A program made the translations under genes and the position numbers. Below are positions 1 to 7,914 of a DNA stretch of 64,000 nucleotides, piece after piece. Under the pieces are notes generated by a model. The model saw only the letters and a list, made by a program, of their open reading frames with translations. It did no database searches and was not told the DNA's origin. Location of the stretch: NCBI RefSeq assembly GCF_005405085.1, contig NZ_BJDJ01000005.1, positions 62,001 through 126,000 of the forward strand, written 5' to 3'. This DNA comes from Lactiplantibacillus daowaiensis. Its GTDB lineage: Bacteria > Bacillota > Bacilli > Lactobacillales > Lactobacillaceae. Position 1 is the stretch's first letter, and every line of letters starts with the position of its first letter.

Positions 1-22
1 CCATAATAAAGTTAAGCCATTA

Positions 23-67
23 AAAAGAGACCGTTCACCAGTTTTTTACCGGTGGACGGTCTCTTTT
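23..67. terminator. bidirectional intrinsic terminator
   Basis: A long near-perfect inverted repeat (GAGACCGT..ACGGTCTC stem with one G:T pair) is flanked by A-runs and T-runs. It lies just past the stop of the leftward DUF1002 gene and would also stop rightward transcripts entering the window. Confidence 0.85.
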
Positions 68-70
68 GGT

Positions 71-1045
71 TTAGCCGAAGATTGATTTGAAGATTGAACT
101 AAAGAAATTCGTGATGCTTGACCAAACTTGTTGGAGTGCATTTTGATTTTCTGTCGTATTCAATTTACTAAAAATCCCTTTGGCATTGGACTGGATATTT
201 TTCATTAAAGAACTGGCTTGCGTTTTAAAACTTGAAGAATTAAGCGCCCCAGAATCGCGAATCTTAACGAGTAAATTAATGATTTGCGTCTTTTGATTAT
301 TGGTGATGACATTAGTTAAGTTATTGTTAGTAATTTGGTTATTCACGATAGTTGTGATTTCGTTTTTAGTGACGCTGCTACCTTTTTGAGCCATTTCTTT
401 CTTGGCCCCGGCAACCGCATTGTTTAATTGTGCATCGGTATAGCCATCTTTACCTTTATTGGCTTTGGTAATACCGCTTAAGGTGCTCAATTCATTTTGG
501 GCCGCACTAACTTGCTTACTATTTAAGCTATTGCCGGACTTGGCGTAAGCCGCGTAGATTCCAGCTAGGGCACCGGAACCATCGATAGGGGTTGCTGAAG
601 TAATATAAATATTGGCATCGGCAATCCCAGCGGTCAAGGCCGCGTTTTTATATTGGTTGGCAGTAATGGTAGTGATATTATTACTACCATTATAATCGAG
701 GATCTTAACGTTGATCCCAGAACCAGAGCTGGTCTTTTCAATCATGGCACTTGACCAAACGCCAGAGCTACTTGTAAAGCTTTCGCCGGCTGGATTGAGG
801 TATTTGACTAACGTATCACCATTGACCGTTAACGTTGAGTAGTTACTACTGTCACTTAAACTCGCGGTCAACGTCTGAATGGTCCCTTGTTTTTGACTAC
901 TTGTTAAGCTTGACCCCAACGTGACGATTGGGGTGCTGTCAGAACTGTCATCAGCATGTGAGGTGAGCTGCCACCCACCTAAGCTAATCAGTAGGGCGGC
1001 TAAAATGACGCCCCATTTAAATTTAAAATTGCGTTTACTGCGCAT
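71..1045 (-). CDS. secreted DUF1002 family protein
   Basis: This 324-residue protein starts with a signal peptide: basic MRSKRNFKFK, a hydrophobic stretch to about residue 25, then a likely cleavage at SHA-DD. The body matches the DUF1002 family (Bacillus YpuA type), with the early VTLGSSLTSSQ segment and the later KxNEITTIVNNQI segment. The family is exported in Firmicutes and has no established biochemical role. There is no LPxTG motif or C-terminal anchor, so it is probably released or loosely wall-associated. The start is supported by GGAGGG seven bases upstream. It is a single-gene unit read leftward with its own terminator. Family assignment is fairly sure; function is unknown. Confidence 0.85.
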   Translation of the reverse strand: MRSKRNFKFKWGVILAALLISLGGWQLTSHADDSSDSTPIVTLGSSLTSSQKQGTIQTLTASLSDSSNYSTLTVNGDTLVKYLNPAGESFTSSSGVWSSAMIEKTSSGSGINVKILDYNGSNNITTITANQYKNAALTAGIADANIYITSATPIDGSGALAGIYAAYAKSGNSLNSKQVSAAQNELSTLSGITKANKGKDGYTDAQLNNAVAGAKKEMAQKGSSVTKNEITTIVNNQITNNNLTNVITNNQKTQIINLLVKIRDSGALNSSSFKTQASSLMKNIQSNAKGIFSKLNTTENQNALQQVWSSITNFFSSIFKSIFG

Positions 1046-1164
1046 GATAATTCCCTCCGCATCTTAACTAATGCACCTTGAATTATAGCAGACTCCATTG
1101 ACGCGACGACCTGTTAGGACCAAATTTGGGAGATTGCTAAACAAATTTAACGGTTCTTTAGGAT

Positions 1165-1193
1165 TTGCCGCTGCGGGCAAGATTCGCTATACT
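1165..1193 (+). promoter_or_regulatory. sigmaA promoter for the membrane protein/TetR/macro-domain operon
   Basis: TTGCCG (1165-1170) and TATACT (1188-1193) are separated by 17 bases and lie about 30 bases before the first start codon of the three-gene operon. Confidence 0.7.
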
Positions 1194-1224
1194 CGGGGTA
1201 ACTAAACGGTAGAGGGGTTACAAT

Positions 1225-1548
1225 ATGCCTAAAAATCGCGTGATCAATAGTTTAAGCTATTTGAGTATTTTGTTCTTACCAGTCTTGTTTCCATTAATTG
1301 TTTGGGCCTTAACGGGTCACAATCCAGACGCGCATCGTACCGCTGGGCGCGCTTTTTGGCTCCATCTGTTACCAACGCTTTTAGGGGTCACGAGTCTAGT
1401 GATCCTGGGCGTATCTGGTTTAATGATGGATAACGTCGCGCATAGTGGTTGGTTAGCGGTCGTATTATTGGCCATTTTGGTCATTGCAGCTATTGCCAGT
1501 TATTTATGGTCAATTATTCGTGGGATTCAACTTTTAATCGCTGATTAG
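1225..1548 (+). CDS. small membrane protein, three or four predicted helices
   Basis: This 107-residue hydrophobic protein has helices at roughly residues 10-30, 42-65 and 75-100. It resembles the small DUF4870-like membrane proteins of Firmicutes, but I do not recognise a defined family with certainty. It is the first gene of a tight operon: its stop is 11 bases before a TetR gene, which itself abuts a macro-domain gene. GAGGGG precedes the ATG. TetR operons often place the regulator beside a membrane target, so this protein may be the regulated partner, but nothing in its sequence gives a substrate. Confidence 0.75.
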   Translation: MPKNRVINSLSYLSILFLPVLFPLIVWALTGHNPDAHRTAGRAFWLHLLPTLLGVTSLVILGVSGLMMDNVAHSGWLAVVLLAILVIAAIASYLWSIIRGIQLLIAD

Positions 1549-1559
1549 GGGGTTTTAGG

Positions 1560-2141
1560 ATGGTCGCAACACAGAAATTAACGCCCGCCCAAGTGACGGA
1601 CCAATTTATGCGTCAATTTTGGCAGTATGGGGTAGCACAAACCACTGTCGATGACTTAGTGACGGTTGGGCAACTATCACGGTCACAATTTTATCGCCGG
1701 TATCACAGTAAATCAGTGGCATTGCGGCAAAGTCTACAAGCGTATCAGCAGGTTTTGGATCAACAGTTAACACAACTGATTCAGCGTGATCGCGATATGG
1801 GGACGCCATTGCCAGCTTTATTAGCGGATTGTTTGTTGATGCCGTTTCAAAGTGAACGTTGGCCAGCTGGGTGCTTGATGGTGAACTTAATGGCTGAAAT
1901 GGGGCATCGCGATGCGTTAGTGGCTGACCAAACCCAGGCCATTTATATGGCGTTACAAACGCGATTCGTCGGTTTGTTAAGTGATTATGCCAACGACTTA
2001 CCCGATTCAGTCGCTAACGTCGCGGCGAGTTTGATGCAAGTCCGGACCGGGCTACAGATTTTGGCCAAACAACAACCAAGTGCGCCGCAACTAAAGCAAC
2101 AAGCCTTGGCGAGCGTGATGCTAATTGTTAGGGAGGCGTGA
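1560..2141 (+). CDS. TetR/AcrR family transcriptional regulator
   Basis: The 193-residue protein has an N-terminal TetR helix-turn-helix at about residues 25-55 (TVDDLVTVGQLSRSQFYRRY, the usual second and third helices) and a divergent C-terminal ligand-binding half. The segment around WPAGCLMVNLMAEMG resembles the TetR_C regions of YezE/AcrR-type repressors. The likely role is autoregulation of its operon. The gene sits 11 bases after the membrane-protein gene, and its stop almost touches the start of the macro-domain gene, so the three are probably co-transcribed. The inducer cannot be inferred. Confidence 0.88.
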   Translation: MVATQKLTPAQVTDQFMRQFWQYGVAQTTVDDLVTVGQLSRSQFYRRYHSKSVALRQSLQAYQQVLDQQLTQLIQRDRDMGTPLPALLADCLLMPFQSERWPAGCLMVNLMAEMGHRDALVADQTQAIYMALQTRFVGLLSDYANDLPDSVANVAASLMQVRTGLQILAKQQPSAPQLKQQALASVMLIVREA

Positions 2142-2144
2142 GTG

Positions 2145-2663
2145 ATGGCTTTAATTCAAGTTTTACAAGGTGATATTACAACCGTTGCAACGGATGCGAT
2201 CGTTAATGCGGCTAATCCGACCTTACTAGGTGGTGGCGGGGTTGACGGCGCCATTCATCGGGCTGCTGGGCCGGCGTTATTGGCGGCTTGTCGACCATTA
2301 CATGGTTGCGCCGTTGGTGAAGCTAAGATTACGGCGGGGTTTCAATTGCCCGCTAAGTTTGTGGTGCATACGCCAGGACCAATCTGGCAAGGTGGCACGC
2401 ATCAAGAGTTGACGCTACTAGCGAATAGTTATCGTAACAGCTTGAATCTAGCCGCTGCTAATGGGTGTCAGACCATTGCTTTTCCTTCAATCAGTACGGG
2501 GGTCTATCACTTTCCAGTGGCACTAGCCGCCGCAATCGCGTTGCAGACGCTACAAGATACGGCAGCGACCACGGCATCGACGATCCGGGTTATCCAAATG
2601 ATTTGTTTTGATGCACAGACTAAAGCGGTTTATACGGCGGCCTTACAAGCTTTAACGGCCTAA
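2145..2663 (+). CDS. macro-domain protein, O-acetyl-ADP-ribose deacetylase-like
   Basis: The protein has 172 residues from the ATG at 2145. AGGGAGG ends eight bases upstream; a GTG at 2142 is possible but less well spaced. Macro-domain hallmarks are clear: GDIT near the N-terminus, [26 protein letters not shown] (adenine and distal-ribose contacts), and the later [12 protein letters not shown] phosphate-binding loop. It belongs to the YmdB/MacroD-type family, which removes acetyl from O-acetyl-ADP-ribose or ADP-ribose from proteins. It is likely cytoplasmic. It is translationally coupled to the upstream TetR gene, an unusual setting that suggests inducible expression. Fold assignment is very secure; the substrate is inferred. 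Confidence 0.92.
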   Translation: MALIQVLQGDITTVATDAIVNAANPTLLGGGGVDGAIHRAAGPALLAACRPLHGCAVGEAKITAGFQLPAKFVVHTPGPIWQGGTHQELTLLANSYRNSLNLAAANGCQTIAFPSISTGVYHFPVALAAAIALQTLQDTAATTASTIRVIQMICFDAQTKAVYTAALQALTA

Positions 2664-2711
2664 TCTTTACGTAATCTTGACTTAATTGTGCTATTCAGTC
2701 ACGAAGGGGAT

Positions 2712-2720
2712 TGCTATAAT
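2712..2720 (+). promoter_or_regulatory. extended -10 promoter for uppP
   Basis: TGCTATAAT is a perfect extended -10 (TGnTATAAT) about 67 bases before the uppP start. The -35 at the proper distance is weak, as expected for an extended -10 promoter. A small inverted repeat, TGTGAT..ATCACA, lies in the leader at 2744-2764. Confidence 0.6.
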
Positions 2721-2787
2721 AAAGGAGTTTGTGACTATCAACTTGTGATGACGACGGTTATCACAGCAAAAGAAAGGAATCCAACTT

Positions 2788-3615
2788 GTGTTAGATATTA
2801 TTAAAGCAGTGATCTTGGGGATTGTTGAAGGAATCACTGAATTCTTACCAATCAGTTCGACTGGTCATTTGGTCTTAGTGGACCAATTCATTAAGATGCA
2901 ACAGTCGAGTCAATTTACCGATATGTTCAACGTCGTGATTCAACTGGGAGCAATTATGGCGGTCGTTGTGATTTACTTCCATAAATTGAATCCATTGTCG
3001 CCCCGCAAGACTAGTGTTGAGAAAAAAGATACTTGGGTCTTGTGGAGTAAGGTGATTTTAGCGGTGATTCCATCGGTCATTATTGGGTTACCATTGAATG
3101 ACTGGATGGATGCCCATTTGATGAATTGGGCGGTCGTTTCAGCGACCTTGATCATCTATGGGATCTTGTTCATTGTGATTGAAAACCATAATAAGGCGTT
3201 AACGCCAAAATTTGGTGAATTGAAGACATTGCCTTATACGACGGCACTCTTTATCGGGCTGTTCCAATTATTGTCATTAATTCCTGGGACCTCCCGTTCA
3301 GGGGCTACGATTTTAGGGGCGATTTTAATCGGGACTTCCCGGTACGTGGCCACTGAATTCTCCTTCTTCATGGCGATTCCAACCATGTTTGGGGCATCGT
3401 TATTGAAATTATATAAGTACTTCGACCATGGTAACTCATTAGCTGGGTTACAAGGGGCAGTCTTAGCTGTTGGGGTCATCGTGTCCTTTGTGGTGGCCTA
3501 CTTGTCAATTCGGTTCTTGTTAGATTACATCAAGAAAAACGACTTCAAAGCGTTTGGTTGGTACCGAATTGTTTTAGGGGCCTTAGTCATCGGCTACTTT
3601 ACCATTTTCCATTAA
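2788..3615 (+). CDS. uppP: undecaprenyl-diphosphatase UppP (BacA)
   Basis: This 275-residue polytopic membrane enzyme dephosphorylates undecaprenyl diphosphate to recycle the lipid carrier for peptidoglycan and teichoic acid precursors, and can confer bacitracin tolerance. The family signatures are present: the N-terminal [17 protein letters not shown] motif (about residues 11-27), with the catalytic glutamates and serines, and [10 protein letters not shown] (about residues 166-176). Seven to eight membrane segments are evident and the length is normal. Translation begins at GTG 2788 behind AAGAAAGGAA. It is monocistronic and ends in a terminator shared with the convergent ThrE-like pair. Confidence 0.97.
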   Translation: MLDIIKAVILGIVEGITEFLPISSTGHLVLVDQFIKMQQSSQFTDMFNVVIQLGAIMAVVVIYFHKLNPLSPRKTSVEKKDTWVLWSKVILAVIPSVIIGLPLNDWMDAHLMNWAVVSATLIIYGILFIVIENHNKALTPKFGELKTLPYTTALFIGLFQLLSLIPGTSRSGATILGAILIGTSRYVATEFSFFMAIPTMFGASLLKLYKYFDHGNSLAGLQGAVLAVGVIVSFVVAYLSIRFLLDYIKKNDFKAFGWYRIVLGALVIGYFTIFH

Positions 3616-3620
3616 CCCAA

Positions 3621-3649
3621 AAAGACATCCATGGCGGATGTCTTTTTTT
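3621..3649. terminator. bidirectional terminator between uppP and the ThrE-like pair
   Basis: AAAGACATCC pairs with GGATGTCTTT around a five-base loop, followed by a T-run and preceded by an A-run. The leftward gene's stop lies within the T-run. Confidence 0.85.
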
Positions 3650-4112
3650 AATGGCTAAAATGCCATAATAAGCGGTTGATGAATTCGGCAATTAAGAAGC
3701 CTAAAGCAATGACGCCAGCGATGATGACGACTTGTGCTAAGTATTGGTTCGCGACTTGCGGTTGACCAGTGACCAGATTGCGGACGACGCGATAGGATTG
3801 ACCACCGGGGACGAGCGGCACCAGACTGGGAATATTAAAAATAATCATCGGCATTTGTTTGTAGCGGGCCGCTAAGCCGCTGGCGACGCCGATGACAACG
3901 GCGGCCACGAGATTACCAATCGCTAATTTAACATCGATGGCGAGTGGCAACACTTGATAGAGCACTTCATAAGTTAACCAGCCGGCGGCACCGACCCAGC
4001 CGCTCAAATTCACGGCGCGCCGCGGGATATTCAAGAGCACCCCAAAGCCGGATGTAGCCAAGTAAGCTAAAATCGTTTGCAATAACCCAACTGTAAAAAG
4101 CCAATGCCACAT
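3648..4112 (-). CDS. threonine/serine exporter, small subunit (ThrE_2/DUF3815)
   Basis: This 154-residue hydrophobic protein has four to five helices and matches the C-terminal half of the ThrE family (DUF3815, YjjB-like). Features are the GFGVLLNIPRRAV segment near the N-terminus and IPSLVPLVPGG in the middle. In Corynebacterium ThrE the two halves are fused; here the N-terminal half is the gene immediately upstream, whose stop is 13 bases away. The two products probably form one exporter for small amino acids. The start is supported by AAGGGGG about 11 bases upstream. Substrate specificity is inferred from the family only. Confidence 0.88.
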   Translation of the reverse strand: MWHWLFTVGLLQTILAYLATSGFGVLLNIPRRAVNLSGWVGAAGWLTYEVLYQVLPLAIDVKLAIGNLVAAVVIGVASGLAARYKQMPMIIFNIPSLVPLVPGGQSYRVVRNLVTGQPQVANQYLAQVVIIAGVIALGFLIAEFINRLLWHFSH

Positions 4113-4125
4113 GAATGGTGCCCCC

Positions 4126-4878
4126 TTAATAAAAGATTGATGTCAGTGCGATACCTAGCCCAATGGCCGCGGCTGACAAAATCGCTTCAATCGCGCGCGC
4201 TGGTCCGCTCAATAAGTTGCCGGTCATCGTATCACGCACCGCGTTCGTAATTGCAACGCCAGGCACCAGTGGCATGACTGCCCCGATAATAATGGCATCC
4301 GGATGGTAGCCGGTGGGCGTGAGATAAAACCCAATCAACGTCACCAGGCCAATTAAAAACGCGCCGATAAATTCACTTAAAAAGCGAATTTGACCAAAAT
4401 GATTGATCCAATAAAAAGCTGCAAAACCAAGGACACCTGCTAAAGCACAAGTTATGAGGTCAGCTGGGGTGGCATGCCCGGTAAAAGCGACCATTAAGGT
4501 GACGCTAACAACCAAGGCGGCCAACAGGAGCCAACTGAATGGAAAGGTCGGGACTGCTTGATTGACATGTTTGAGGGCAGTCGCGAATTCTGGTAAATCA
4601 ATTCGATGGGTCGCAAATTCCCGCGACAATGTATTGACCTGGTCGACTTTTTCTAAGTCCATCCCGCGCCGATGAATGGCCCGGACTTGGCTGGCAGCGG
4701 CATCTGGTAAAGCGACGGTGATGCCGGTCAATAAAACAAAGATTTGCGCATTGGGATAGCCGGCATTGGTAGTGATACGTTGCATGGTATCTTCGACCCG
4801 GGCAATTTCGGCGCCGTTTTCGAGCAAAATCGCCCCAGCAAGTAGGGTAGTTTGCATGACTAAGTTTTCCCTTTCCAC
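4126..4878 (-). CDS. threonine/serine exporter, large subunit (DUF1212, YjjP-like)
   Basis: The protein has 250 residues from a GTG at 4878, chosen because AAGGGAG lies eight bases upstream; a GTG at 4887 is too close to it, and an ATG at 4857 is an alternative. The N-terminal cytosolic part carries the DUF1212 hallmark ENGAEIARVEDTM (about residues 19-31). Five membrane helices follow from about residue 115, with the MPLVPGVAITNAVRD motif late in the protein. It pairs with the adjacent small subunit to form a split ThrE-type exporter. The two are read leftward as an operon. Confidence 0.9.
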   Translation of the reverse strand: MERENLVMQTTLLAGAILLENGAEIARVEDTMQRITTNAGYPNAQIFVLLTGITVALPDAAASQVRAIHRRGMDLEKVDQVNTLSREFATHRIDLPEFATALKHVNQAVPTFPFSWLLLAALVVSVTLMVAFTGHATPADLITCALAGVLGFAAFYWINHFGQIRFLSEFIGAFLIGLVTLIGFYLTPTGYHPDAIIIGAVMPLVPGVAITNAVRDTMTGNLLSGPARAIEAILSAAAIGLGIALTSIFY

Positions 4879-5023
4879 GTGATTCACTCCCTTATCTGTT
4901 TGATGATTAGGTCTATTTTCTCATGAAACTTAAAAATCGTCACTGGCTTGGAACAGTTTGCTTGTGATTCGTTGGAATGAACCGGTAGAATTAAGCTGTA
5001 ACTAAAAATAGGAGGCCGTTTAG

Positions 5024-5884
5024 ATGGCAAACTTAACAAAGCTCACGGATACGTATACGTTAAATAATGGGACGACGATTCCAATCGTTGGTTTTGGTAC
5101 TTGGCAAACACCCGATGGTCAAGTGGCTTATGACTCAGTTTTAGCTGCTTTAAAGGCGGGCTATCGGCATATTGATACGGCCGCAGCATATGGTAATGAA
5201 GAAAGTGTCGGCAAAGCGATTGCGGATAGTGGTGTGGCGCGCGAAGACTTATTTGTGACCACCAAATTATGGAATGCCGATCATGGTTACGAAACGGCTA
5301 AAGCTGCGCTAGACACATCATTAGCGAAGTTAGGGTTAGACTATGTGGATCTTTACTTGATCCATTGGCCTAATCCAGCCGCGATGCGTGACAATTGGGA
5401 ACAATTGAATGCCGATACTTGGCGGGCCATGGAAGAAGCTTATGCCGATCGTAAGGCCCGGGCCATTGGGGTCTCAAACTTCCGGCCTAAGCATTTAGAC
5501 GCTTTATTAAAGACAGCTAAAGTGGTCCCTGCTGTCAATCAAATCTTCTTAAATCCAAGTGATATGGAACCAGAAGTTGTGGCCTACAACGAGGCGCATG
5601 ATATTTTATCTGAAGCATACAGTCCATTAGGTACCGGTAAGATTTTTGGTATCGACGATTTAACGACAATGGCCCAAAAATATGACAAGAGTGTCGCTCA
5701 AGTCGTCTTACGCTGGTCCTTACAACATGGGTTCTTACCATTACCTAAGTCAGTCCATGCGGATCGGATTGCCCAAAATACGGATATCTTTGATTTTGAA
5801 CTTAGCGCTGATGACATGGCAACTATTGATGGGTTGCGTGGTGTTGCTGGATTAGCTAATGATCCCGATACGGTTAATTTTTAA
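5024..5884 (+). CDS. aldo/keto reductase
   Basis: This 286-residue NADPH-dependent reductase folds as a TIM barrel. The catalytic tetrad is visible: Asp and Tyr in HIDTAAAYGNEESVG (about residues 50-64), Lys in FVTTKLWNADHG (about 79-90) and His in YLIHWPNP (about 112-119). The C-terminal PLPKSVHADRIAQN segment binds the NADPH phosphate. It is closest in feel to the 2,5-diketo-D-gluconate reductase/YtbE group, which reduces varied aldehydes and ketones in the cytoplasm. It has a strong AGGAGG site, a short upstream region and its own terminator, so it is monocistronic. The physiological substrate cannot be told. Confidence 0.93.
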   Translation: MANLTKLTDTYTLNNGTTIPIVGFGTWQTPDGQVAYDSVLAALKAGYRHIDTAAAYGNEESVGKAIADSGVAREDLFVTTKLWNADHGYETAKAALDTSLAKLGLDYVDLYLIHWPNPAAMRDNWEQLNADTWRAMEEAYADRKARAIGVSNFRPKHLDALLKTAKVVPAVNQIFLNPSDMEPEVVAYNEAHDILSEAYSPLGTGKIFGIDDLTTMAQKYDKSVAQVVLRWSLQHGFLPLPKSVHADRIAQNTDIFDFELSADDMATIDGLRGVAGLANDPDTVNF

Positions 5885-5909
5885 ATAAATAAAAACTCGA
5901 ATTAAAAAG

Positions 5910-5946
5910 TCGTCGTCACTATGTTTTGACGTGGCGACGATTTTTT
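5910..5946 (+). terminator. terminator of the aldo/keto reductase gene
   Basis: TCGTCGTCAC pairs with GTGGCGACGA (one G:T pair) around an 11-base loop and is followed by six T. Confidence 0.85.
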
Positions 5947-5947
5947 A

Positions 5948-6053
5948 GTCGTGTCTTAAAATTAATGTTTGTATGAGTCATTTAGCGCAAAGAATGCTCT
6001 TGCCGTCTCCGGTGACCGATGATTTCAGTTGAGGTGAGGACCGGAAGCGACAA
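5948..6053. repeat. possible dispersed intergenic element, copy A
   Basis: Three words occur here in order: GTCGTGTCT (5948-5956), TCATTTAGC (5978-5986) and GACCGGAAGCGACAA (6039-6053). The same three recur in the same order at 47292-47344, also just after a terminator hairpin. The spacing differs, so this is either a decayed element or chance. It does not encode protein. Confidence 0.35.
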
Positions 6054-6077
6054 AATCAATCTGTTAGTTTTAAACCA

Positions 6078-7628
6078 CTAATAGTGCACCTTAAAATTAG
6101 TAGGTTGTGTCGCAGTGACGACTGGATGTTTGGCGAAATAATCGGCGATTAAGACAGTCATATCGGTTGGTAATTGGTGTTGAATCTTAGCGGTTTGATA
6201 CATTGGGTAATTGCCTCCGCCGCCAGCACGGTAATGGTTCAAAGTGACGGTCAATGCTTGCGCTGGTTGCACCGGTTGACCATGGTAGTCTAACTGCACG
6301 ACGCGGTGGCCGATTGGTTGTGTCAGATCAAAGGTATAATCGATGCCACTGTAAATGTCATAAATATAATGCCGTAGTTTAGGGTTTAAAAACTCAGGAT
6401 TAACGATGACATGACCATCTTGCAATAAGAAGTAACTGGCACACCGTTCTAGCGCCCGTTTTAAGTCGGCGCCAGTAATTGTTTCGACGGCTAGTTTATT
6501 AGGATAGACATAGCTATTCATGACTTCGCGCATCGTGACGTGTTGTTTTAAGCCTGGGACATCATCGTTGAACAACGCAGTCGCGGCGATATCCGTCCCG
6601 GTGGCGGCCATTTCGACTTGATTGATGAAGTTGATGTAAGGGTGATTGTGCAAACGGGCATCCAGATGATCTTGAACGAGCATACTACCGTTGATCGTGC
6701 CTAATGGTGTATCTAGCCAGTCTTCCATTTGGGTATTGACGGTGTGAATCAGTTGCATCGTCGTGGCATCTGGGGCAGCATCTTTCACACTGAAGGTTTC
6801 GGCTTTGGTGGTCGTGACTTGATGCATGGCGTTTAAATCTAACGTAATCATCCCAACGTTTTGGCCTTTCATCCCGGGTTGTGTTACGGGGATACCTTGG
6901 ACTTTAACGGCCAGTCGCCGATGCTGGTGACCCGTGATCATCGCATCGATACCGGGGACTTCGTTCAATAGGGCAGAGCCACGATTTTCACCGTTTAACC
7001 GTTCGGTCGGTTGATTGGTCTGGGGGTCGCGTTCCAGACCGCCGTGGTAGGCAACGACCACAACGTCAGCTAATTCGCGTAGTTTCGGCACGAAATGTTT
7101 AGCCGTTTCAACAACATCATGGAACTTTAAGCCATCGAGATGGGCGGGGAGTTCCCAGCGGCCAACAAATTGCGTCGTCAGGCCAAGAATTGCCACCTTA
7201 ACGCCGGCCCGTTCCAAAATGGTATATGGCTTGGCAAACAAGGTTCGCTGTTGTTGGTCTTCGATGTTGGCAGCCAGCATGGGGTAATGGCGCGCTGATT
7301 CACAGAGGTCTAAAAAGTCGAGGCCGTAGTTGAATTCGTGGTTACCAAAAATACCAGCTTGAACGTGATTCCGATTGGCCAGTCTTGAATAGAGTGGCGC
7401 GGCTTCTTGGTGTTGCCGCGCAATAAAGTAGGTCAGCGGTGAGCCTTGCACAAAATCGCCGTTATCAATGACAATGGGCCAAACGGTGTCATCGTCAGTT
7501 TGGGTCAATTGTTGAATCAAGGTCGCCGCCCGACTGAGGCCAAACGGTGCCACGTGGTCCCGACTACTATAATCGGTGGGCGCTAGGTAGCCGTGGACAT
7601 CACTAGTTGAAATTAATTTGATTTGCAT
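6078..7628 (-). CDS. metallophosphatase/5'-nucleotidase family protein
   Basis: The protein has 516 residues from the ATG at 7628, which lies eight bases after AAGGAG; an upstream in-frame GTG overlaps that site. The N-terminal calcineurin-like domain has the metal ligands in TSDVHGYL, DNGDFVQGSP, GNHEFNYG and the later MITGHQHR. The C-terminal 5'-nucleotidase domain ends with NHYRAGGGGNYPMY. There is no signal peptide, so unlike wall-anchored homologues it looks cytoplasmic, like the YunD/2',3'-cyclic-nucleotide phosphodiesterase relatives. It probably hydrolyses nucleotides or cyclic nucleotides. It is transcribed alone, leftward. Confidence 0.92.
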   Translation of the reverse strand: MQIKLISTSDVHGYLAPTDYSSRDHVAPFGLSRAATLIQQLTQTDDDTVWPIVIDNGDFVQGSPLTYFIARQHQEAAPLYSRLANRNHVQAGIFGNHEFNYGLDFLDLCESARHYPMLAANIEDQQQRTLFAKPYTILERAGVKVAILGLTTQFVGRWELPAHLDGLKFHDVVETAKHFVPKLRELADVVVVAYHGGLERDPQTNQPTERLNGENRGSALLNEVPGIDAMITGHQHRRLAVKVQGIPVTQPGMKGQNVGMITLDLNAMHQVTTTKAETFSVKDAAPDATTMQLIHTVNTQMEDWLDTPLGTINGSMLVQDHLDARLHNHPYINFINQVEMAATGTDIAATALFNDDVPGLKQHVTMREVMNSYVYPNKLAVETITGADLKRALERCASYFLLQDGHVIVNPEFLNPKLRHYIYDIYSGIDYTFDLTQPIGHRVVQLDYHGQPVQPAQALTVTLNHYRAGGGGNYPMYQTAKIQHQLPTDMTVLIADYFAKHPVVTATQPTNFKVHY

Positions 7629-7914
7629 GTAGCCCACTCCTTCAGAATTGAATTAATAGGTCAATTATAACAATGTTCGCACCAATTACGTTAATCATGG
7701 CAACAAACTATTTAATATTTTGTACATTTAGTCGGTGAACTGACTATGATAAGAGCGTTTAAGAGGCCAAATTGAGACTAGCTTTAAGATATCAGGTATA
7801 AATTTTTGTATATGTCGATTGTTTTACAAAAGTGTGTTAGTGGTTTATCCGCTTTCAATTCATGATAAACTGAGACTAACCAGGAAAAAAAGGGTTATGG
7901 GGAGGAAATTTATA

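Noticed and set aside
7819..7914. N-terminal extension of the beta-helix protein by 32 residues
   Set aside because: It would place 32 residues before the signal peptide and has no ribosome site; ATG 7915 has GGGGAGGA.
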